NCBI GenBank assembly: GCA_016271365.2
Contig: CM057451.1
Coordinates: forward strand, 371,339,501 to 371,403,500
DNA: 64,000 nt
DNA from: Neoceratodus forsteri
Lineage: Eukaryota; Chordata; Ceratodontiformes; Ceratodontidae
Direction: 5' to 3'
Shown here piece by piece: positions 52,050-62,583 of the stretch. The notes under the pieces are model-generated. The model searched no databases and had not been told where the DNA came from. It was given only the letters and a program-made list of their open reading frames with translations. Each line of letters starts with the position of its first letter. Positions within the stretch are counted from its first letter, which is position 1. The translations under genes and the position numbers were made by a program.

Positions 52050-54090
52050 CCTGGAGGTGTACAACTGAGAAGAAAGATCATGAAGGGCTTTTTTAAGAAT
52101 TACCTGGAGGAAAATCTCAGGGATCTAGGCCTATGTGATGTCTCACAGCATGGTTTTGTGCATGGAAGATCTTGCGTTAGTAATCTCTTGGACTTTTTTG
52201 AACCTGTAAGTCAGGTCCTAGATCAAGGTTTCCCTGTTGATATCATTTATTTGGATTTCTCAAAGGCCTTTGACTCTGTGTCACATCAGATATTATTAGA
52301 AATCCTAGCTGATTTGGGCATAGACTCCTGTATTATTACCTTGGTAGAGTCTTACCTAAAGGACAGAGTACAGAGAGTTTCCATTAGGGGAGTACTTTCG
52401 GACTGGGGCTCAGTGACGAGTGGTGTGCGGCAGGGATCGGTCCTGGGCTCTCCGCTCTTCACCACTTTTGTAACAGGTATGCAAACTTCTGATGGGATAT
52501 GGTTACGAAAGTACGCAGATGACACAAAGATAGGGGTCATAGCAAATGACGAAAGGGCCACAGCTGAACTACAAAACCAACTAAAAGAACTAGAGACACG
52601 GGCAGAGAAACATAAGCTGAGTTTCAATGAGGATAAGTGTAAGGTTCTGCATTTTGGCTTTAACAACCCTATAGCTCAATATACTATAAATAATAAAGTT
52701 ATTACTAGCACAAATAATGAAAATGATCTAGGGGTTTTAATAAACAGTCTGAACTTTGAATCGCATAATAGGGAGACAGTCAAGAAAGCAAGCAGATTAA
52801 TGGGAAATATTCTGCATAATATAAAGAGTAGAAGCAGTGAGGTGTTGATACTACTGTAAAAGACTCTTGTGAGACCGGTTCTGGAATATGGTTCCCCATT
52901 CTCTGCCCCCCAGAACAAGGGCCGTATAAAACTTGTGGAGAATGTGCAAAGACGGTTCACTAAAAAGGTGAAATATGTCAAGAATAAGAATTACAAAGGG
53001 AGATTGGACAATCTGGGTTTATTCTGTATGGAATATAGAAAAACAAGAGGTGACCTCTGCTTTGTCCGTAAGGCATATCAGGATATACTGCTCTGAGAAT
53101 CGGCAGGTTTGACGAAAAAACTGTTATGTGAGAGAACCACTAGGACTCAGTCTACAGCTGAAATGGGGGATATATAAAACAACAAAAAGGGGATCTTGGT
53201 TTAGCCAGAGAGTGGTGGATTCATGGAATGCACTCCTGGAGGAAGTTGTGAATGCACCTAGTCTGATCTCCTTTAAAAATAGACTGGATAACTATATGGG
53301 TACAAAAATAAGAGAGTTTATCCACTAAATGCGGCAAGTCTGATATGGCTCATGGCCGATTGACTTGTAGACAACCTGCGAACCTAAGGAACCTGTATCA
53401 GGGGGATATTCCTGGCAGGGATATTGGGGTTGATGGGCGGGGGGGAGCGGAGACTGTGGGAAATGTTTGGAGCTATGGGGGATTGGACCAGAGTCTGAAG
53501 TACAGGGCACCCATGGGGTTTAGGGTTCAAGGCGTAACAAAGAGAATGCCTGTCCATAGCTTTAGGGCCCTTCCCATACCACATTCGCAACGCTGTGCCA
53601 GTAATGAAGCCGAAATTGCAGTATTGAGTAAAATAAACTGTACAAAAATAAATCAGATTAGCAAAAGAGTGCACAGCTGGCAATTAATTCAAATGAGAGC
53701 TACATTCTGAAAACAATCCTGTGAGCAAGTGCCCGAGAAACATAAAAGTGAAGCAGTACTGTGCAAGCTCGCGCTAGAAAGATCGCAAAAAAAATCCATA
53801 AATCTCACTTAAATAATGAAGAAATTGACCCAGAGGACATTGTTCGGCAATTCCAATGGTTCTAGGAGCATACCAAGAGAAGCTTGATGCTTTGTTTCCT
53901 AGAGTCAGACTCCATAATTTGTTGGTGAATTCCATTTATAAATGTTTTACATAATGTATATTTATTGGATGTTTACTGTTTGTAAAGTCTGATGTGTTAT
54001 GTTTTGTTGTATAGACTGGTAGTTTGTGAAAATGGGCTTGTCCCACAAACTAATCAGTATAAAAATAAAAATGAAATGAAATGAAACATA
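52050..54090 (+). mobile_element. Jockey-group LINE inserted between L1 ORF1 and ORF2
   Basis: RT to 3' end. Frame 52080-52859: [40 protein letters not shown] with the first Asp, VTSGVRQGSVLGSPLFTTFV and RKYADDTKIGVIAN with the YADD box intact, then HKLSFNEDKCKVLHFGFN. After one stop the thumb reads LVRPVLEYGSPFSAPQNKGR and VQRRFTKKVKYVKN (52869-53096), then WFSQRVVDSWNALLEEVVNA. The 3' UTR includes a 90-bp piece of L1 (53828-53917). The end has a GTTTGTG...CACAAAC stem (54022-54050) and the same AATAAAAATGAAATGAAATGA tail as the LINE at 1-1452. Confidence 0.85.
53828..53917 (+). repeat. 90-bp copy of L1 ORF2 within another LINE's 3' UTR
   Basis: Starts ACCCAGAGGACATTGTTCGG and ends AGACTCCATAA. 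It is identical to 55661-55750 except for three bases by eye. The source is L1 ORF2 coding sequence (about 1.8 kb downstream, same strand). Confidence 0.9.
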
Positions 54091-54459
54091 ACATTTCCTG
54101 GGGGAAGGCAAATGTATCGTTGAAGGGTTACCACAAGCTCAGTGCATTCTACAACAGGTTACACACCACTGCAGGTGGTCAGAAGGTGAAGAGTACAGTG
54201 GGTTAGACATTCACAGGTATGAAAAACCCCATCATCCAGATGTGCAGGTTTAGCGCAGAGGCCCCTGGACGGGGCACCCTACCCAGTTGGCCTAGAGACA
54301 TTCAGAGGGCCGACTGGATGTTCTTTTTTACCTTGGAAGGAAAATTTTGTGTATTACAGTGTTCTATAGTTCAGTTGTTATCTGGTTCTTGTTTTCTGTT
54401 GGGTGGTAGAAGACCACGTTATACGATATTTAAGAGGGCGGGAAAAGGGTCACTGAACT

Positions 54460-57400
54460 ATGGCTGAAGGAGCTATAGCAACATACAATGTTAGGAGGTT
54501 GGGAAGTCCTATTAAGAGAAAGAGAATCTTAAATGAGCTACACAAAACCAAAATAGAGATTGCGCTCCTACAGGAGATGCACTTGGATCAAAAAGAGAGT
54601 GTGAAGCTCAAGCAGGCTTGGGTGGGCCAAGCATACTATGCCTCCTATAAGGCCCATCCCCACAGATGGAGGTAGCAACTTTAATTCATAAAAACTGCCC
54701 CTTCCAGCATACTGACATCCAGGAGGACCCAGAAAGGAGATTTCTGGTACACAGGGGCATTTATAGAGAGTCACCCTGTATGATACTTAACATCTATGCA
54801 TCCAACCAGGACTCAGAAAACAGTGCGTGCCTCAAGGAGGCACTCCTCAAGGCAGCTCTCCCACCAGGAGTTTATAGTGGGAGGGAACTTTAACACCACC
54901 CCTAACCCCACACTAGGTAGGTTGGGTACCATTCAATGCCCCCCTCCGCGTACTGCTGAAACACTGAGCCGGCTGAGTAGGGACTTGGAGCTTGTCGAGG
55001 TCTGGCGACACCTGCACCCAAAAGTGCGTGCCTACACCTGCTGGTCCACACCACATCAAACTTACTTGAGGCCGGACATGAGTTGGCTGTCAGTTGATTG
55101 GCTTCACATGGTATAGGAGTCCAGAATACACCCCGGGACCAGATCGGACCATGGGATGGTGTCCATGTGCCTATGGCCAAGTTCCAAGGTTAAAAATTCC
55201 ACCAGAGACTAAACATCTCCCTTCTCAACTGGGAGGAGTACATAGACATGCTGAGGGACACCCTGCAGCAGTATGGGGTTGGCAATCCTACCCAAGATTC
55301 CATGGCAGTGGGATGGCCTGAAGACAGTGATCACGGGCACCACCATTAGTTTTGCCTCAAAACTCGAAAGTGCACAACAAAAAGAAATATTGGAGCTCGA
55401 AAACAGTCTCTTTGACCTGGAAGCAGAACATAAAATTGCCCTGGATGAAAGGGTCAAGGAGAAGCTAGAGGAAACTAGGATGAAACTAAACAAACTCCTA
55501 GATGAAAAGATTGAGGGACAATTAGGATACTCCCGCCAGAGGTTCTACGAGTCAGGCAACAGGGCGGGCAGACTCCTTGCCTGGCAGCTCAGGAAAGAAG
55601 CAGCTTCTAGAACAGTTCTACAACTTAGGTCTTCGGCTTCCCCCAACCGATCAATAACAGACCCAGAGGACATTGTTCGGCAATTCCAACGGTTCTAGGA
55701 GCATACCAAGAGAAGCTTGATGCTTTGTTTCATAGGGTCAGACTCCATAAACTCTCACAGGATGATATGGACAGGCTGGATGCCCCCATAACGGACAAAG
55801 ATGTCCAAGCTAGCATCAGATATTTAAAAACTGGGAAGGCCCTGCACCTGAATGGTCTGGCAACGGAACTGTATAAAGCCTTGGGAATGGAGCTGGCCAC
55901 TTCCTAGGGGGAGTATGCCGGGAGGTCCACTAGGGAAAGGGAGCACCATTGAGCTGACAGTTTACCCAGATATCTGTAATCCCTAAAGAAGGGAAAAATC
56001 CAGAGGTCTGCAGCTCGTACAGGCCTCACTGTTGAATGCTGACCAAAAAATATATACCATGATCCTGGCTCGCAGATTGCAAAGATGTATGGGGAGCATA
56101 GTCCGCCTGGATCAAATAGGCTTTATTAACGGTAGGCTGATTCGTGACAATATCAGATGGCTGCTTAACCTCATGGCCTGCCAGCAGGTCTCAGGAGAGC
56201 AGACGCTTGCAGTATTTATGGATGCAGAAAAGGCCTTCGACCAGGTGGACTGGAGGTTCCTGCATAGGACCTTGGAGGAGATGGGTTTGGGCCACAAGTT
56301 CAGGGTGGGGATAAAGGCCTCATATGCAGCACCACAGGCAACAGTGAGAGTTAATGACTACACCACAGAGAGATTCCATCTGACTAGATGGACCAGACAG
56401 GGCTGCCCACTCTCGCCGCTGTTGTTTCCTTTATGCACAGAGCCTCTGGCAGTGGCAGTTAGAGGGAAAGAGGCAATTTGAGGTATTCAAGCAGAGAATA
56501 GGAATCATAAAATATCACTCTATGCCAATGATTCCCTTTTCTTTTTGACTTCCCTCAAGACCTCGCTCCCAGGCCTGACTAGGGACCTGCAAGAATATGG
56601 ACAAGTGATGCAGAATTTTCCCTTTAAATGGGTGGCAGCTAACACAGTGTGCTACCTGGGGGCAAACATTTCACCACAGTTCCCTATGCTTTTCAAGCTC
56701 AACTACAGAAAGTTATAGGGAGAAATCCGAGCCGACTTAGCCAGGTGGGATCTGCTGCCACTATCATTAGGGGGAAGGACTGAATCTATCAAGATGAATG
56801 TCCTCCCCAGGTTTCTTTTCCTGTTTCAGGCTCTTCCGATTAACATCACAGATTTATTTTTTTAATTAGTTAACGTGACCCTCTTAGCCTTTATCTGGCA
56901 ACAAAGTAGGAAGAGAATTAGTCATAAACTGCTCACACAGCCCAAGAAATGGGGTGGCTTAGCCCTCCCAGACTTCAAGTTTTATTACATAGCAGCGCAG
57001 ATGGTACCGGTGGTGGCATGGGTGAAATAGAGATGGGATACAGGCTGGAGAGAGATAGAAGCACAACAAATACACCTGGTCTCCCTGGCCTCCCTACCGC
57101 ATGCTCCTCTCACACCGGAGATATGGGATGGTATTAGAAACCACTGGCCCAAACACATGGTCAGGGTGCTGGTAAAGTCAAGGAGGTTGACACAGACCCC
57201 AGAGGGAATAGGCCCCCTGACAACCACTGTTGGTGACCCTCATTTTACACCCCCCTCAGTCATATACCAGATATCAGGACTGGAACAGGCAATCCCTAGC
57301 GCGCTTCCATAATCTGCTACATGGAGACACCCTGGCCTCCTTTGCCACGCTTCAGGACAGATATGCTCTAACCAGGGTGGACCTTCATAGATATTTACAG

Positions 57401-58095
57401 GTCAGGCACTATTTGATGGCCAATAACTTGATCCCCAAGATCAAAAGGGACCTGACAGAGCTGGAGACCTTTCTATACTGGTCGGTCTGTCTAGCGGGTA
57501 AGGGTAAATTCATATCAGGGACCTATAGAGCCCTTCAGGGGAGACTGATGCCTACAGTTCGAGGTGCTCAGACAAAAATGGGAGGAGGAGAGTGGTCTCC
57601 CCATTCCAGGGGGACCAATGGATCTTGGCTTGGGAGAAAGGTTGGAAAACTACAGCTTCCCTGTGATGGAGAGAGTTCTGTTGTGAGTACCTCTCCCACT
57701 TTTTTCATACCCCCTCGATAAAACATTCCATTGGGGGCAACTCAGACCAGTGCTGGAGGGGCTGTGCACAGGTGGGCACCCATGTCCACATATTTTGGGC
57801 TTGCCCAGAGGTAACGGACTTCCGGAAGGGGATCCAACAGGTCATGCACTGCATGTGGGGAGTACAGGTCCCCTTGACTTTCCACACAGTGGTAGTATGT
57901 TTTAAAGTCCCTACATTAGGCAACTCCAAACAACAGAGCCTCTTCCGTGTCCTGTGTTTAGCAGACCACAAAGAAATAACAGTGAATTGGTTGAAGGCCT
58001 CCCCTCTATCCCTGGAATCCTGGAAGCTCTGGGTTGACAGAATTAGGAGAATGGAGGCATTAACTCCTAAGCTTAGGCTCTCTCTCTCTGGATAG
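54460..58095 (+). pseudogene. L1/Tx1 ORF2 (endonuclease, RT, Cys/His tail)
   Basis: The endonuclease starts ATYNVRRLGSPIKRKRILNE and has IALLQEMHLDQKE with the catalytic Glu, then ESPCMILNIYASNQDSE and, frame-shifted, FIVGGNFNTTPNPTLG, where the usual GGDFN Asp is Asn. A coiled linker lies at 55273-55698. RT: LDAPITDKDVQASIRYLKTG, TMILARRLQRCMGSIVRLDQ, IGFINGRLIRDNI, VFMDAEKAFDQVDWRFL with the first Asp, and RQGCPLSPLLFPL. The motif C box reads SLYANDSLFF, so YADD has become YAND. Further on: WGGLALPDFKFYYIAAQM (56949 region), RYALTRVDLHRYLQVRHYL and, at the end, HVHIFWACPEVTDFRKG, the C-terminal Cys/His motif. Inactive by frameshifts and by both Asp changes. Confidence 0.86.
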
Positions 58096-58444
58096 ACATA
58101 TAGACAAATGGAGGAGCTGGGACTCATTGGGAGGCACGATTTGCATGGCAGACCAGACTAGAGTTTGGACTAAGGAAGGGCCTGGGATGGATTTGGGGCT
58201 CCCACCCCCTTACTAACCCCCTCATAACTTAACAAAAAAGGGAAAGTAACATAAAAATAACATGGTCTCCTCGATTCGGAGAAGTTGACTCCTGTTGAGT
58301 CATTAACAGTATTGTACAGGTGCCTGTTGGTGCCTTGGAGGCTCTACATCCTCCATTTTTCATAGGAAACTGGAATGTCAGAAGACTTCACTGTTTTTCA
58401 TCATCATAAATTACAGTTATACGACAAGACGTCCTGACTAAGCC

Positions 58445-59905
58445 TTCATGGTGACCAAAACGTCATATCATATATACTGTTGTAGATGAGTTATTGAAAT
58501 GGTCCCTTCTGTCCTCCAGGGAGTACACGTTCAGCTCGCCCAGCCTATCCTCGTAAGACATTCCTTCCAATCCCTGGATCATCTTTGCTGCCCTACACTG
58601 CACCCCTTCCAACAATCTAATATCCTTCTTCAGGAACGGGTGCCAGTACTGCATGCAGTATTCTAGGTGTGGCCTGACCAACGACCTGTACAGGGGAAGG
58701 ATCACCTCCCTATTTCTGGAGGAGATTCCCCTCGCTATACATCCCAGCATCGTTAGCTTTTGCTGCCACCTTCCTGCACTGAGCTGAGTTGTCCATACTC
58801 CCCATTATAAGCACTCCAAGATCCTTTTCCTCCTTGGTGCTTTCCAGCTGTACCTTCCCCAGCTGATAGCTCCATCCCTGGTTCCTGGCCCTGAAGTGTA
58901 GTGCCTTGCATTTCTTGGCATTGAACCCCAACTGCCATGTTTCTGACCACTCCTGAAGTCTGGTCAGGCCTTCCTGCAGCCCCCTCCAACCCTCTATAAC
59001 CATCTACCACAGCCCCCATCTTCGTATCATCTGAGAACAGACTGATCCTTCTCTGGATCCCAAGTGAGATATCAGCTATGAATATCCCAAACAGCACCGG
59101 TCCCAGCACCGATCCCAGTGGCACCCCGCTCGTCACCGTCCTTGAGGATGAAAGTCCCCCGACTACCACCCTTTGCTGTCTTCCATAGGCCAGTTTTTGA
59201 CCCAATTTACCATCTTTGTTCCCACCCCAATATACTCCAGCTTCCCCCCTCCTAGGTCTCCCATGCAGCACGGAATCAAAGGCTTAGCTGAAGTCCAAAT
59301 ACAGGATATCCAACACATGGCCCTAGTCCAGTTCCCTGGTCACCCAGTCGTAGTACTTAATTAGGTTTGCCTGGCAGGATCTGCCAAAGATAAACCAATG
59401 TTGTTGACCGTCCTGAAGTCCATTGTCCTCCAGAAAGGTCACCAGCCTTTCTTTTAGGAATGTCTCCATGAGCTTACCCATGATTAATGTGATGCTCACT
59501 GGTCTATAGTTGCCTGGTTCGTCTTTTGGGCCACTTTTGTGGATGGGCACCACATGAGCCATCCTCCAGTCCTGCTGTATGCATCCTGTGTCCAGGGAGG
59601 TACTGAACAGGTCAGTCAGTGGTCCTTCCAGGACCTCCGCTAGTTCCTTAAGTACCCTAGGATGAATGCCATTGGGTCCCAGTGCCATGTCCACCCTTAG
59701 TGCCCTTAACCCTTCCAGAATCCTGTCCTCTGTAATCACTGTATTCGTCACCCCCTCCCTCCCACTACCCACTCCACCCCTCCCTTGCAGTATTTGCCCC
59801 TCTTTCTACTATGTGAACACAGAAGTATCCATTTAATACCTCTGCCTGACCCTCCCCTCTCCACCCACCCTTCGTCCTTCCTAATCCTCACAATTTGGTC
59901 TTTGT

Positions 59906-59941
<36 letters not shown>

Positions 59942-61090
59942 GTATCTGAAGAAGTCCTTTTCTCCATCCCTAATACCCTGTGCCAGTCTCAGCTCTCTAG
60001 ACACCTTGGCCACTCTGACAAGCCTGGTAACCTCCCTAGACTTCTCTGTATACTCATCCTTGTCGACTCCCCTCCAGATTTCTTGAACCTCCAAAATGCT
60101 TTTCTCTTGGCCCTCACCCCATCATGACCTCCTGAGTCAACCAACTGGGCTTCCTTGTCCTCCCCTTCTTACTCCTTATCCTTGTGCATGTCCCAATAGT
60201 CTCCACCAGCCCTTTTTTAATAATGTCCCACTTTTGACTAGCATTCATGCTTGGTTGAATTCCCGTCAGATGCCTGCCCCAAATTTCCCCAATCCTTTTA
60301 AAGTCTGACCCTTTGAAATCAATCACCCTGATTCCCGTAGCCCCTACCTTCCCTGCTCATGTTGAGCGTGAACCACACCGAGTGGTGGTCACTCCCAGCC
60401 AGCGAGTCCTCTACCCCCAGATCCCACACAGCCTCCCCATTTGGTAGTACCAGGTCCAGAGAGTTTCCCAGTGTAGTCGGTTCCTGGACCAACTGCACCA
60501 GGAAGCTGTCCTGGAGTGCTTCTAATATGACCTGCTCCTTTGCACTCGTGGTGGTTGGGGTACTCCACTCCACTTCAGGTAGGTTGAAGTCCTCCACCAA
60601 CACTGTATTCCCCTTCCCACATACCCTTCTAATTTGCTCAGCTAGCTCTTTATTCAGGTCATTCCCATGAGCTGGTGGTCTGTACACTACCCCCCGTTCT
60701 CAGTGCACTACCTTTCAAGTCATGAAACTGCAACCATAGGGCCTCTGTCCCGCCTTCCTCCCCTCTCCTCCCTTATACACCTTATCCCCTCATGCACATA
60801 GATTGCCACACATCCTTTCCCCTTATCCCTATCCTTTCTGAACATCCTGTACCCTGGGATTATCATATCCCAGTCCTGTTACTGGGTGGCCCACGTTTCC
60901 ATTATGGCCACAATGTCAACCCTCCCCACTGCCAAGAGAGCCTGCAGCTCAGCTGACTTGTAACCCAGGCTTCTTCGGGGATAAGCTTGTTCAGCTCACT
61001 TCCATAGGATCCCTGCCTACCAGCAGACCTCTTGCCACCCCCAACCCCGACACCTAGTTTAACAGGGCTTTGTTTTATTAACCTCACTGG
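58445..61090 (-). mobile_element. CR1-like LINE (family 2), endonuclease to thumb
   Basis: Minus-strand ORF2 in pieces. Endonuclease 60687-60319: MYRPPAHGNDLNKELAEQI, VLVEDFNLPEVEWS (GDFN changed to EDFN), LDLVLPNGEAVWDLG and GSDHHSVWFTL. RT: FFRYIRERE, DMALGPNGIHPRVLKELAEV (59772-59323), [55 protein letters not shown] (59271-58753), where FADD reads FSDD. Thumb: [20 protein letters not shown] and [20 protein letters not shown] (58750-58463). It is the closest relative in the window of 40500-41690. The 3' end beyond 58445 is not identifiable. Confidence 0.84.
59911..59938. repeat. (CT)n microsatellite
   Basis: Fourteen CT units. On the coding strand this expanded an Arg-Glu run after FFRYIRERE in the CR1-like ORF2. 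Confidence 0.95.
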
Positions 61091-61134
61091 GTGTTTCTGA
61101 TTTGCACTCTGGAGGTAAGTTCCACTTTAGATTT

Positions 61135-61240
61135 GTATGATGTAGTTTATGTTCCTCTCAACCACAGACTTCTTTAGCAGAACATGGATGCATTGTGCCA
61201 ACAACAGAGTAGCAGAACAAGGATATAAACTACATCGTAC
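61135..61240. repeat. Inverted repeat with about 22-bp arms
   Basis: GTATGATGTAGTTTATGTTCCT at 61135-61156 pairs with the reverse complement of 61217-61240 (GTACGATGTAGTTTATATCC), about 60 bp apart. Possibly the ends of a tiny DNA element. Confidence 0.65.
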
Positions 61241-61899
61241 AGTGGTATAGAACAGGAAACTTGCATGTGATGCTGATTGCTGGGAAAGCTCTGATGAGGT
61301 TGATGCTTTTGCTCACTTTTTGCTGTGGAGGAACTTGGAGGAGCAAGTGGGCAGGAGCACTGAAAAGTTACACTCTGTTTTTGAAAAGGTATGCCATCGT
61401 TGCCTCATTAAATAGAGAGTTTCAGCATTCTTTTTATTATTTTAATGCTGATGACCTAACTGTGGGATCCTTTCCAGTGGAATTGTGGTTTTTACATTGA
61501 ATGCCTGAAATGCCAGAAATTTGGAGCCTCGAACTCTGAACTCGAAGTGATGAACGGTCCAAATAAGCTCGCTTTGGCGGGGATATATGAGAGAGATCAA
61601 AAGGGGACTAGATTTTAAATACTTCTGCAGATTTTGATTTCTGAATTTTCAAGAGTCTAAAGTATTTGTATAAAGACTTTCTAAGACACTGATTGTGTTG
61701 CACAAGCCTACTATCTTTTAAACCGTAAGATCTTTTATTTTTAAAGTATTTGCTTTTTAATGTTCATGTCAACATTTGTTAAAAATCTTCAGCAGCTTCA
61801 AACAAAGTACAAAGTCTTAAGTGTTAGTGCCAAATGTCAGGCTGGAAATACTGAGGGAATTAGTGAGCAAATATTAAAATTGTATTAAATACAGAAATA

Positions 61900-62130
61900 T
61901 TGAAGTACAAGCATAAAGTGCAAAAGGTGGAAAGTGCTGGAGTGCTTGATCACATGAGCGTGTAAAGAGCATGATTAACTAAAACCATTAAAAATGTAAA
62001 ATCTTGGAATATGCAAAGTGCATAACGAGCAGAAAGCATGTGAAGTGCATAAAGTGCCTTGCGTGCATAAAATACATAAGTGCTTGGAATGCATAAAGTG
62101 CATATAGTGTATAAGGTGCATTTAAGAGTT
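61900..62130. repeat. Degenerate GTGCATAA-type array
   Basis: Variants of AAGTGCATAA recur at irregular spacing of about 10-30 bp (AAAGTGCATAA, GCGTGCATAAA, ATACATAAGTGC, GCATAAAGTGCATA, AAGGTGCAT). Confidence 0.6.
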
Positions 62131-62583
62131 TGGGAGCATTTAAGAGTGGGACAACTGCCAATTTGAATGGTAAATATAGGTTATAAAACTGGAAAACTAA
62201 AAACCAACAGAGTGGCAATCAGGACAAAATCACAGCTTCGCTGGAACTAACCTGGCAGAAAAACTTTTAATTAACTGGTGTTTATAGCCATTTTAATTCT
62301 GTCCACTCAGTCTGCTCTGTTTATTCCATCAGTATAATTGCATATCTTCTGGGATGATTGGTATTTCAGGTGTTTTTAGGTAACGACCTAATAATTTGAA
62401 TTGGCTGATTATTGCTGACCTTAAGACTGGAGACATGGGATAAATTCCTTACTGCTCAAAATTACTGATTGATTAATTCAACTGGGATTCTATTAGAGAG
62501 CATTTCAACAAGGAAACATACAGAGCACTCTGTGGATGCGCTGTCGTTTTACTTGGAGCAGCACCATTTTTAAAGTGCATTAA

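Larger units (their letters stand above)
50280..58300 (+). mobile_element. L1/Tx1-type LINE with ORF1 and ORF2, carrying a LINE insertion
   Basis: A near-complete L1-type element. ORF1 at 50413-51480 is followed by spacer, then a foreign LINE at 52050-54090, then the rest of the spacer and ORF2 at 54460-58095, with a short 3' UTR. Without the insert it is about 6 kb, the usual L1 size. Frameshifts and catalytic changes in both ORFs show it is dead. Confidence 0.82.
61091..62583. other. AT-rich region without gene
   Basis: No supported ORF. Contains an inverted repeat (61135-61240) and a degenerate GTGCATAA-type array (about 61900-62130). It may be host intergenic DNA or an old unrecognised repeat. 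Confidence 0.5.

Noticed and set aside
53828..55750. The two 90-bp matches as a target-site duplication of the LINE insertion
   Set aside because: Too long for a duplication, and one copy lies inside the LINE 3' UTR while the other lies 1.6 kb beyond its end.
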